64,000 nucleotides of DNA from Stemphylium vesicarium (lineage: Eukaryota; Ascomycota; Dothideomycetes; Pleosporales; Pleosporaceae): contig QXCR01000009.1 of the NCBI GenBank assembly GCA_004380135.1, forward strand, positions 124,001 through 188,000, given 5' to 3'. This document shows, one piece after another, positions 24,919 through 34,872 of the stretch. The stretch's first letter is position 1; every line of letters begins with the position of its first letter. Made by a program: the position numbers and the translations under genes. The notes beneath the pieces are model-generated. The model worked only from the letters and a program-made list of their open reading frames with translations, had not been told where the DNA came from and did no database searches.

Positions 24919-26078
24919 ATGCTTATTGGAGTGTGCGGAGGCAAGAACGTCGATTTACCCGTCTGCCGATTGCTAATTCGACATAGGCATCTGCGCGGGC
25001 AAGTCCGAGATAGCTTCGTATCTCATTGAGGAGTACAGCTTCACCCGCCTACGTCTCGCTCGACCAACTGCGGCACCTCGCATTGAAAGCTCGGCTTCCC
25101 GACAAGCTGTCGTAGATCCACAGCACACCTTCCAAGACATCGACTCGCTCCTCGATTTCGTCACGCTGAGATGGAGAGAACAATGGGTTACGACCGACAT
25201 TTGGGACGATGCCGTGGTCGACGCGCTGATGAAAAGGCCGTTCTTTCTCCTCATCAGCGTGGATGCTCCTTTCAAAGTGCGATGGCAGCGCTACCAGAGG
25301 CGGCGTGCTGCAAACCAGCTCCCGCCGCCCGACATCATGGACTTCGTGGACCAGAATGACGAGCATTCATTTGCTCCAAAAACCGGCCTGGGTGGACTGT
25401 CCTACCGGGCACAGCTCAAGTTGCTTGACAACACCGCCTCGATAGAATCTCTACGCAACGCCATCCGCGCCCTAGACCTTACTGACCACTCACGCCTGCG
25501 CCCAAGCTGGGACCAATACTTTATGCAGTTGGCCGATCTGGCGGCGCATAGGAGCAACTGTATGAAGAGGAGAGTCGGGTGCTGTGTTGTAAGGAATAAG
25601 CGTGTTATCAGCACCGGGTACAATGGCACACCGCGGAAAATGACCAACTGCAACGAGGGCGGGTGTATGTATCACATCGCAGAGCTTTTGAAACGATATA
25701 CTAACACTACTAGGCGGCCGCTGCAATAACTCTGCAAAAGGCGGCACAGATCTCAACACCTGCCTGTGTCTCCACGCCGAAGAGAACGCCCTTCTTGAAG
25801 CCGGCCACGATCGCATCGGCGAAAACGCAACACTCTACTGCAATACCTGTCCTTGCGTGACTTGCAGTGTCAAGATCACTCAGGTAGGAATCACCGAAGT
25901 TGTATACAACCAGGGTTATTTGGTCGACGATCAAACAGCGAGGATCTTCAAGGAGAGCGGCGTGAAGTTAAGGCAGTTTACTCCCCCTACGGGCGGTTTG
26001 GTTGACCTAGGAATGGATTTGCACCAGGAGAAACCGATAGATCAGATCGAATGTGTTACCAGGACGATTACACCGTAG
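24919..26078 (+). CDS. DCD1: Deoxycytidylate (dCMP) deaminase
   Basis: Zinc enzyme converting dCMP to dUMP, the substrate of thymidylate synthase. The product is 354 aa from exons 24919-24940, 24987-25664 and 25714-26078. The first intron (24941-24986) begins with GC instead of GT: only this junction restores the N-terminal P-loop G-V-C-G-G-I-C-A-G-K-S. The second is a normal 49-bp intron with an ACTAAC branch site. The N-terminal half is the kinase-like domain of fungal Dcd1; the C-terminal half is the deaminase, with GYNGTPRKMTNC, the zinc motif HAEENALLEAG and CNTCPCVTCSVKI. Ends at TAG 26076-26078. Confidence 0.93.
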
Positions 26079-27392
26079 AGTGTTCCCAAGGGCAAATACG
26101 AATAATTACAAATTCGAATACCAACCAAGCATTGCTGGCACTCCGAGCACCATTCATGTCTACTGGCGTCGCGATAAAGATAACGTCAAGGTGTGTGTTG
26201 ATTTTGGGTTGAATTTGTCACCGGTAGGTGGCTCGTGGTGGCTAGGTCCCACGCGAGCGCCCTCCTCACGCGACATCTTGTTGCTTGGAACATTGCACCC
26301 CAATCATGAGCTGATTTGGGCACCAAATACCGCGTGTTCCTGACGCTGCGAAGGGCAAGCCGAAGTGAGAACGGTAATACCTGTGTTTGATGTATATTGT
26401 CGTATATTGACGCTTCTCACCAAATCACCGTCACCGGCCCTTTTGCTATATATGTGCGCTGCGTATCGGTCCTAGAATGCGACCACATGCGAGAGTCTAG
26501 TCCTCGCGGGAGACTGGCAGTGATGCAGGAATTTTCAGCGACAGATGGGTAGTAATGTAAAGTTGGATTCTCAACTCAGCGTACACTACCGTCATCGAAG
26601 TACCTCTTCGACTGTGACCGCGTCCTGCCGTCTATTTCAGCAAAGGTGCGCAGAGTTTATATAACGTTGGTCGACGGCAGGCGAGATGCATCGCGGCACC
26701 CGGCGGCATGGCAAGCCTTGCTTTCCCCGCCTGGAGATGTCATCAAGCTTACGCCGCGCCGCATGCCTGCACTAAGCCTCAACTCTATGACGCGGAGCAC
26801 AAGAGCTGTCATCCCCAACGCCACGAGATAGCTATCTCGTGAGCAGCTTTCGCGAACGCGCACACAAAAACCCGCGCGCTATCTCACTACAATTGCGATA
26901 TGCCGCTTTGCGATAATACCGCGCGCCAACGCCTCTAAGCTTGACCAAGCTTTGACAAGCATCCGCTTCCGAGGCTTGCCTAAGTACATCGCTCAACATA
27001 GCCTGGGCGTCCAGGATGCACTACCCATTGCACGGGCGAATCACATATGAACAGCACCCAAGCATCTCTGGCCTAGCATCCGTATCGATGCCTTTCAGGA
27101 AGGTGCATAAGGTTGTAGCTGGTTGACAACTGCGTCATCCTGCATTTTCCACCTTCGGTTGTGAACATTTGCCCGATAGCACGGGCTGCGCGGCCTGCAC
27201 GCTCCAAAATGCGGCTATTGCGAGCTTTATTACCGAACCTTGTTGGACCGCCGTCAACCTCCTGCTTCTCTGGGGTAAGCGCCAGGTTACCTATACTAAG
27301 ATAATGCCGTATAGCAAGTGTTCAAATACTGCCTTCTGGCCCAGCGTTTTGGCGCCAGTACGCGCATTCGCTTCTCATCAGTTAATCCCAAG
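26079..27392. other. Intergenic, 1.3 kb
   Basis: No gene recognised; the small open frames have no coding character. Contains a perfect 20-bp palindrome at 26822-26841 (listed separately). The last part is the promoter of the carboxypeptidase. Confidence 0.5.
26822..26841. repeat. Perfect 20-bp palindrome
   Basis: CACGAGATAGCTATCTCGTG is its own reverse complement over 20 bases, in non-coding DNA about 550 bp upstream of the carboxypeptidase start. Could be a binding site or a cruciform; no known match. Confidence 0.9.
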
Positions 27393-29152
27393 ATGAAGCT
27401 CGTTTCCGTATTTGGCTCTTTGCTGTGTGCTTCTACGGCTCTTGCTGGGAGCACACATCACAAGTCTGGTGTGTTCAACAAGGTTAGACCGCTTGTTGAA
27501 AGGCATGTGTCTGGGGAGGCTTTCCAGCACCCGGAGATTCAGAAGAGGGCCCAAAGCTTCTTCTTGACCAACAAGACTGAACGTGAGTATCGTCTTAAGA
27601 CTCCCAGGAGTATACATTAATTGTTTCCAGCTTTTGCCGTTAATGGCACCGGTATCCCCGAGGTTCCTTTCGACATCGGCGAGAGCTATGCGGGTCTGCT
27701 GCCCATCTCTGACAGCCCAGATGAGACCCGAAAGCTCTTCTTCTGGTTCTTCCCCTCCACCATGGCTGAGAGGCCAGAGGAGGTCGTGATCTGGTGAGTT
27801 GACTTGAACGTGCTTACGTTTTCCTGTCTAACATCAAAAGGCTCAACGGTGGACCTGGCTGCAGTTCGCTTAGCGGATTCCTTACTGAGAACGGCGCGTT
27901 CACATGGGAGTCTGGCACCCTTGCTCCGGTGCAAAATCCATACTCGTGGAACAACCTTACCAACGTGCTTTGGGTTGAGCAGCCCGTTGGCGTTGGTTAC
28001 TCCGAGGGTGTGCCCAACATCACCAACGAAGTTGAGCTTGGTAACGAGTTCCGTGGCTTCTACAAGAGCTTTGTTGACCTCTTCGGCCTCTACAACTGGA
28101 AGACCTACATTACTGGAGAGTCTTACGCTGGATACTACGTTCCATACATTGCCGACAGCTTCATCACTGCCGACGACACCAAGTACTTCAACCTTGCTGG
28201 TATCTCCATCAACGACCCTATCATCGGTGATGAGACTATTCAGCAGCAGGTCGTCATTCTGCCCTACGTCGAGTTCTGGCAGAACCTCCTCTTCCTGAAC
28301 GACTCTTTCATGGAGACCATCACCAAGCACCAAGCAGAGTGCGGTTACACTGACTACTTGGACAAGTACTTCAAGTTCCCCCCGCCACAGGGCCCATTCC
28401 CTGTTCTCCCTGACCCTTACAACTCGGAGAACTACACTTGCGACATGTTCGACAACTTCTACTCCGCCATTTTGGAGGTCAACCCATGCTTCAACATCTA
28501 CCACATCACCGAGACCTGCCCGCACCCATACTCGCAGCTCGGCATAATCAACGCCGGAGACTACAGCCCGCCCGGCGCTGAGATCTACTTCAACCGAACA
28601 GACGTCAAGCTCGCTCTCCACGCCAACCCCGATACCGAGTGGCTTCAATGCACCAACACCAACGTTTTCGGCGATGGTGATGATAGTGGTTCCGACGCCT
28701 CCCCCGGTCCCGCCAATAACGGCGTTCTCCAGCGCGTCATCGAGTACACCAACAACACGCTCATCGGTTCCGGCGACCTCGACATGCTCCTCAGCACCAA
28801 CGGCACCCTCTTCGCCATCCAAAACATGACCTGGAACGGCGCCCAGGGTCTCTCCGAGTACCCCGCCACCCCACTCTACGCGCCCTACCACCCCGAGTAT
28901 AACGGCGGTGCGCTCGCCGGCGCTGGCATCCAGGGCTACTGGGTCAAGGAGCGTGGCATGACTTTTTACACTGCTCGTCTTGCCGGTCACGAGCTCCCCG
29001 GTTACACTCCTGGTGTTGCGTACCGCATGTTGGAGATTCTCCTCGGACACGTCGAGGACTTCAGCAGCACTGAGAACTTTGTGACGCAGACTGGTAACTT
29101 TACTGGAAACGGTATTATTTACAAGCGTGGTGTTGAGGGGATCAACTTTTAG
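27393..29152 (+). CDS. Secreted serine carboxypeptidase, S10 family
   Basis: Carboxypeptidase that removes C-terminal residues at acid pH. 554 aa from exons 27393-27582, 27631-27793 and 27841-29152; introns of 48 and 47 bp are in phase, the second splitting the Trp codon of VVIW/LNGGPGCSS. Residues 1-19 are a signal peptide and about 20-50 a possible propeptide. Active-site motifs are LNGGPGCSS (oxyanion), GESYAGYYVP with Ser212, GSGDLDMLL around Asp430-432 and AGHELPGY with His501. Several N-x-S/T sites suggest glycosylation. Close to the extracellular and wall-associated S10 enzymes of ascomycetes. A long antisense frame over the whole gene is a codon-bias shadow. Confidence 0.94.
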
Positions 29153-29664
29153 AGTCGATGAAAATTTGATGATGATATGAGAGATTAGTAGATGATGCAT
29201 ATCTTGATACAATTACCTTTTTTTTGCTCGATGTGCTTGACTCGCCTCTGTTTCGATGTCGCTGTGTTGAAGTTGTAGGCGGAGGCCCGAGGTTCTGGAT
29301 GCTGGGCTCTGTACAGTGGAAGTAAGCGTGTTGTTTCCCATGTCTTTGTCGCTCATGTATGCATTGAGTTCGAAGATGCAAGATGTCCCCTGTACACGAC
29401 GCTCCGGGGTAGCCCGTCGACGCAATCCGATGAAGAGATGGAAAACGCGACACTCACACATGTTGGCGAGCTACCCCACTTCTTCCAAGGTTCACTAGAC
29501 ACTCCACCATCTGACCCACTCACCAGAAAAGTTTGTTACCCAAGCCACCCAGCGATGAGATCGCATCGTACCTGTGGATTGCAGCAGTTTTTTTGACGAA
29601 TATAAATTAGAAAACGATGACCTTTATCATCGACAACCACAACACTGGTTCTTTAAGATCCTCT
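29153..29664. other. Intergenic, 3' of carboxypeptidase
   Basis: Terminator region of the carboxypeptidase and 5' flank of tRNA-Asp. No gene seen. Confidence 0.5.
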
Positions 29665-29752
29665 TCTTCAGTAGTATAGTGGTCAGTATTTCCGCTTGTC
29701 ATTGCATAGCAACAACTCGCGGGAGACCGGGGTTCAATTCCCCGCTGGAGAG
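29665..29752 (+). tRNA. tRNA-Asp (anticodon GTC) with a 16-nt intron
   Basis: Acceptor TCTTCAG pairs with CTGGAGA; D arm GTATAGTGGTCAGTA; anticodon stem TCCGC/GCGGG with loop TTGTCA/C; T arm CGGGG-TTCAATT-CCCCG; discriminator G, as expected for Asp. The 16 nt after position 37 form the intron. It marks the left edge of the gene-poor accessory region. Confidence 0.92.
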
Positions 29753-30922
29753 CATCTACCATTCTTTTTGCTTTTTATTGCGCACGAGGGACGTCACGAG
29801 GTGATACATTCCGTTGGGTACGTGACCCGCGCTATTGAGGGCACCTGGGCAATTACGCGCCATCTCGGGATGCCACATTCATAATGAAAGCGCACGAGCG
29901 CATACATGTGGATAATTTTTTGTCAAAAGAATTTCTTGAGAGATATCGTGCTGTTTTCGTCATGTGCTTGAGTTTGGGCGGGCGGTTATCGAGGGGGGAC
30001 GCGTTGGTGCGGGGACTTCCGGCGCTCCATGCAGGCCGCAACTCCTTCACCATCACTCCCACCACCGCTTCAACTATGCCTAGCAACGAGAGCATCTCAC
30101 AACATCCACGGCTGAACGTCGCACCATGCTATCCAAACAGCTGACATGCTCCAGCTCGATAGGATGCTAAGCGGATGAAGGCGCGTTTTGTGGCTGCCCC
30201 GCGCTCTCTAGCTCCTCGGCGGGCTCGTCACGCATTTGTCCACGTTGCTTGCACTCTGGACACCGCGTTATCCACGCCTGTCATATGTGCTAGAATACGT
30301 TACGATATTGCGCCAGTTGTGATGCAGATTGGTCGCAAGCCAGCTGCTGTACAAGAAAGAGAGCTGAATTGACCGGCGCCGATGCGCGCACCGTCAAAGT
30401 CGCTGACATGGCTGAGGGTGGCCTGACTCCGCATGGCATGCGCATATGGCCCGAAATTGAGGTTCCGTTGTATTTACACCACAGATATGAACAGTCCGCC
30501 TTCTCCGTCATACCCGAAGGCATGGCCATCGTACACGTCCCGCATACCGTCCGATCGCGCGTCGCTCGTTACCTTCGACCATTTGCCCGCTCGTACACTT
30601 GCTGTCACACCAAAGGATGCTGCGAACACCATGTTCTGCGCATCGTCATGTAACTGGTTGTATGTCGACACGAAGTAATAAGTTGTGGCAATGGAAGGTT
30701 TTCAATTTGGTTACATACAACGTATTGGAAAATAGGGATAAGACTACAACGATACGAAATGCGGCATACGTATAAGCTGGCCGAAGAGATTTGCGGTGAC
30801 TGTTGCGGTTGTTGGGTTCGTGGTCTCGTAAGAATGACTGAAGAGCCGGACATGATAGGCATAGGCCTCGAAGATGAACTGATAAAGAGAGAGTATGAGC
30901 GTATGGCAAGCCAGTCCTTTGG
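29753..30922. other. Intergenic, start of accessory region
   Basis: No gene could be supported. Frames of up to 95 codons at 30290-30671 on both strands have no recognisable homology or splice pattern. Confidence 0.4.
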
Positions 30923-31919
30923 CTAACGCTCCTCGTCTCGGTAACTGAGTAAGGTTCCCAACTGTCCCTCAGCAACACGGCCGATGTCTTTGACCTTGAC
31001 GTTCATTTCGATAGGGTACAACTTGCCGAAACGGATCCGAGATGAACGTTTGAGCGTAAGACTTTTGTCGGCAGGGCAAACCTCGATTGGCTCTTTGATC
31101 ATACCATTTTCGACTTCGCCGTCGAGGTAGCACGATCTTGGTTCAGTGCCGCTGAAGTAAACGATTGCTTGATGCCGTGCCGTACTACCACTTTTGTTGG
31201 CTCCACGCCCTCCATAAGTGCCGATGGCACTATCAGGGATCAGTAAACAGTTGATGCTGTTTTTTCCTGGGAAAGATACATACTAAGCATACACAAACCC
31301 TTGTCTGACCTCAACCACAATAAACCGGCGAATATTGGTATGCGCCCTTCCACCCAAGCGGACCACGGTATAGGCGTCGTCATTAAGGTCTTGCGTCGAT
31401 GTCTCGCTCGCAGTCTCACTGTACAGCATAGCAAACACCCGGCCCACTATGAAGAAAGTCTGGGACTCTTGGCCACTCCGCATTCGATAGCCTAGACCAC
31501 GCACATTAGCCTCAGACACAATCGTTTCAAGAACCGCTTACTGCTATCCAGTTCGTACCAGCCCCTCTGTGGCGTTCCTGAAATGAAGCGAGGTAGAACA
31601 CGAACGTCGTACGGTGCTACAACATACACGTCAGGCAAAGCTCATATCAGCCGTGCTACCGCATGTCCATACCTGGAACGGGCATCGTCGCAGTCGACGT
31701 CTGCGAAGGTGGCTGGGTGCCTGAGTCATGTCTGACGAGCGTGTTCTGGGACTCATGAGATGGTTGCTTGCTCCAGTGGTACACGGGAGCTCCTGTAACG
31801 TTCAGCTAACATCTATAGACATTTGCAGCGCGATAGACTTTGGAAAACGTACCGTTATCGTACGTCACATAGAAGTAGTCTCGATACTCTGCGCTCCATG
31901 TCCAGTTGCTGCTCGACAT
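30923..31919 (-). CDS. DUF6590-type protein, copy 1 (five exons)
   Basis: Assembled by hand: exons 31853-31919, 31673-31792, 31542-31616, 31284-31491 and 30923-31229; introns of 60, 56, 50, 54 bp, all GT..AG and phase-consistent, give an uninterrupted 258-aa protein. The N-terminus has a WW-like pattern (NWTWSAEYRDYFYVTYDNG..YHW). A linker rich in Ser/Gln/Thr follows to about residue 85, then ELDSSYRMR and the DUF6590 region (about 98-245): FFIVGRVFAMLYSE, YTVVRLGGRAHTNIRRFIVV, GTYGGRGANK, HQAIVYFSG, KEPIEV and SSRIRFGKLYPIEMNVKVKDIGRV. The function of DUF6590 is unknown; it is common and lineage-expanded in filamentous ascomycetes. Divergent from the coiled-coil gene at 32788. No signal peptide. 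The domain name is from memory; the gene structure is read from the sequence. Confidence 0.78.
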
Positions 31920-32787
31920 GTCGCACTGCCTTATTGGGCGCTAGGGCCAACGCTTGGTGGGTCCTGGAGACGAGGTATGGAATGTGCCTCAAGCAAAAGG
32001 GGTGAAGGCTCAAATCAAGTGCACGGACAATCGATGCTCTGTAGCCCGGATCGACCCGTTCCTCGGTACGAGATGCTGACTTTATAGAGACAAAATTTCC
32101 ACATTTCCAAGCAATGCGGCTCTGCTGTCACGCTTGCGTCGACGGAAGAGGGTGTGGTGCGCGGTGCTGGAGGGGTGATCGCGTCGTCTCCCATCTTTGC
32201 AGAAACCTGCATGCGCGCAGTACTCTTTCTTGCTGTCAGTTGAAATGTGTGCATGATGGACATGAGTGCGTTCCCGATAATCCGGGTGGGCTGCATTAGA
32301 CCGTTTTTGCAGTATTGAAACAGTAAGAGTGGGATTTTGCGACAAACCGAATCGGATGACATGGGCTTTGAGCCACGTAACAGATAAGAAAGGGTAGCCG
32401 CAGGCATGTGATTTACTTGTATCCGTCAGTTCAACATTTTAGGCAAATGTTTGACCTTCGGCTGTGCGGCTTCAGCTGCGTTAAAAGTGCATGCTCCCGC
32501 AACAACAAACATCTATCTGTGGCTTGGCTCATTCCTCTTATCGCCAACCACTATCTGAATAGAGCTCTATAAAGAAAAAAATACATGTCACCAAGCAGCC
32601 CGAGAGTCTCGCTGTCCGTGTCAACCTGCATGAAGGCTCGATATCTGGGTGGACCCATAGGGCAGTCCTTGATTGCCTCAAAATGTCAACACCCTTGCTC
32701 AACACCAAGACATACCACAGCATAAGGAAAACTCAGCAAAGCGGCTTTGCACCATAGAATATTTGATCGACGGGATCACAAAGAAAT
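31920..32787. promoter_or_regulatory. Divergent promoter of module 1
   Basis: 868 bp between the starts of DUF6590 copy 1 and coiled-coil gene A. A 130-codon frame on the minus strand (32015-32407) shows no coding character and was not called. I see no motif shared with the corresponding region of module 2. Confidence 0.35.
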
Positions 32788-34872
32788 ATGGAAGAACAAC
32801 ATGAATTAACATGTCGGAGCTGTTATATTCAAACCTCACAGGTGTTGGCCTGTCTCCGGGCGAGAGTGGAAGATACATCCAGATTGCAGATGCTTCTAGC
32901 AACGTCTAGAATGCAACTTCTTGTCAAGCGCGAAAGTCTGAGATCCGCCGGGAAGGAAGTGAAAGCGAAGCGCGTTGCAGCTGGTGATGCAGAATCAGCT
33001 TTGATGGGCAAACTTCGAATTTTCATTCACGAACATTGGTCTGAACTTCCATCGGGAATACTGGAGGCTTACGACAGCGTTGAGCAGTCCCGCAATGTTC
33101 TTGGGGTAGTAGAAGAGGAGTATTTGCAAGAAGAGCGCGAACTGGCTGGCGAGGAGTGGAAGGCTATGGATCAGGAAAACAAGTTCTACCAGTTCGACCT
33201 GTGCAACACTCTACCGGCTAGAAGCGATTATCTCGCCTCCGTTCAGAAACGAGATGACAGGACAATACTCTTCCCACCCCATCCACTACCACCACCACCA
33301 CCACCACCGCCGCCGCCACCACCCTTTCATCTCTCTGCACATCAACGAGGGCCTTTGAACCCAGGGGAGATTATGATGCTGCCGCCACCTCCGCCGCCTC
33401 CGCCGCCTCCGCCTATCTCTACGTATCCCAGTTCGTTCGCTACGGAACTTTGCTCGCAAAAAGTCCCCAGTGGAAGATATCGAGCCTTAGCCAAGGAAGT
33501 CAATAAGCTGAAGAATGCATTTGACCAGCTGCGAAAAGAGCAAGCGCATGACGTTCGGTGGGCAGTTGGAGATGAAGTCCTTTTCTCAGACGGTCTAGGA
33601 CTTCCATGCGACGATCCCAAGGCTAGTCTAACCCTGCCAGTGCTTAAGGGCCTCGAAATCCTCGAAAAACTGCACAGTCGAGAGGTGGCGGCTCAAAAAA
33701 TCGACCCCCAAGGTGGAAACATCTTCGATGGGTTACCAACTAAGTTGAGGCGAAATTCCGATGCAGCGCATTGTCCTCAATCGGGGGTACCCTGCACTGC
33801 TCCCATGCGGCGAACGCAGACCGAAAGCGCGGTTTCTCGGCTGAATGAAAACCCAACAATGAGAGAAAAGATTGGAGGCTGGTCTTTCGAGTATATGAGG
33901 ATGAATATCGTGGAACAAAAGCACTATCTGAACGCTCTTGAAAAGGAAGGTGTGCGCGACTCGATGGATGTAGACTGGAAGGAAAGAGCAGCCTTGTTTT
34001 GGGGGATCGACAGTGGGATCGACAGTGGAGAAGAAAACAAGCGTGAAGCGTCATCAGCTGGAATTGTAAGTCTTGGAGCTAAACTTTCGAATGAAGAGAT
34101 GGCTACTGCAAGTCTTGGGGCCCCCGCATCTCCACAGGATGAAGAGGGATTTGATGAAAGCGACTTGGACTACGATGACTATGATGGAACTAGTGTCGTC
34201 TTCATACCACTGGAATCGCACTCATTACGAGACGAGGCAGCAGCGATACCATTACCTCCATCCCCGCCACCCCTTCATGAGCCTGGAGACGAACTGGAGC
34301 CAAGCATCCCATATGTGATCGTCACTTTGGATCAAATACCATCATCCGAGGAGCAGTCAGTCCACTTGGAAGATGTACCTGTCCAATGCAATACACTCGA
34401 ACAGCCTCTTTCGGGTCTATCTGGGAGCCACGACATTTCCTTGCGGAAGGATAGCTGTCGAGAAGACGATGAAATCCAGAAAGGTGACAAAAAGACTCAC
34501 GATCCTTATGCACAACATGGGTCTTTGCAAAAGCAGGCAACAGTAACGGGAAATGTATTGGGCACTGTGGCCAGTTCCGAGCGCCGTGAATCAATGCCTC
34601 AACCTACAACAAAGAATTCCTTCACAGTTTCCGAAGTCGTCACCGAGGGAATGAATACGCACAATCACCCTATAACACCAGAAATCAAGATTGAGACTCT
34701 TCCGAGGGACAAAGTTCTTTGCACATCACCGCCCTCTCCGCCGAAGTCCCAGCGTCGGAAGAGTGCGGGCACTATCCTAAGAAACATGAAGACCCGTGTG
34801 TTAAAAGGAAAGATTGGGCGAAGCAAGAGTACTCCTGACGTGAATGAATCTCGATCTCTCAGTAATACATGA
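32788..34872 (+). CDS. Proline-rich coiled-coil protein A, unknown function
   Basis: Single exon of 694 aa starting at ATG 32788. Residues about 25-150 are helical and charged (coiled coil), with the block LRIFIHEHWSELPSGILEAY near 77-96 that is shared with protein B at 39710. Two polyproline tracts follow (about 165-185 and 195-212, mostly CCN codons), typical ligands for SH3, WW or profilin. The rest is acidic and probably disordered, with a short helical patch around 360-420, an acidic DESDLDYDDYDG segment and a basic C-terminus (KSQRRKSAGTILRNMKTR). No signal peptide or membrane segment, so probably cytosolic or nuclear. I know no family for it. Its head-to-head position with a DUF6590 gene is repeated elsewhere in the window. 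Confidence 0.72.
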   Translation: MEEQHELTCRSCYIQTSQVLACLRARVEDTSRLQMLLATSRMQLLVKRESLRSAGKEVKAKRVAAGDAESALMGKLRIFIHEHWSELPSGILEAYDSVEQSRNVLGVVEEEYLQEERELAGEEWKAMDQENKFYQFDLCNTLPARSDYLASVQKRDDRTILFPPHPLPPPPPPPPPPPPFHLSAHQRGPLNPGEIMMLPPPPPPPPPPPISTYPSSFATELCSQKVPSGRYRALAKEVNKLKNAFDQLRKEQAHDVRWAVGDEVLFSDGLGLPCDDPKASLTLPVLKGLEILEKLHSREVAAQKIDPQGGNIFDGLPTKLRRNSDAAHCPQSGVPCTAPMRRTQTESAVSRLNENPTMREKIGGWSFEYMRMNIVEQKHYLNALEKEGVRDSMDVDWKERAALFWGIDSGIDSGEENKREASSAGIVSLGAKLSNEEMATASLGAPASPQDEEGFDESDLDYDDYDGTSVVFIPLESHSLRDEAAAIPLPPSPPPLHEPGDELEPSIPYVIVTLDQIPSSEEQSVHLEDVPVQCNTLEQPLSGLSGSHDISLRKDSCREDDEIQKGDKKTHDPYAQHGSLQKQATVTGNVLGTVASSERRESMPQPTTKNSFTVSEVVTEGMNTHNHPITPEIKIETLPRDKVLCTSPPSPPKSQRRKSAGTILRNMKTRVLKGKIGRSKSTPDVNESRSLSNT

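Noticed and set aside
27686..29212. 508-codon open frame on the minus strand
   Set aside because: It lies fully antisense to the carboxypeptidase, whose catalytic motifs, introns and signal peptide are clear. The antisense frame is low-complexity Val/Glu/Gly, a by-product of codon bias.
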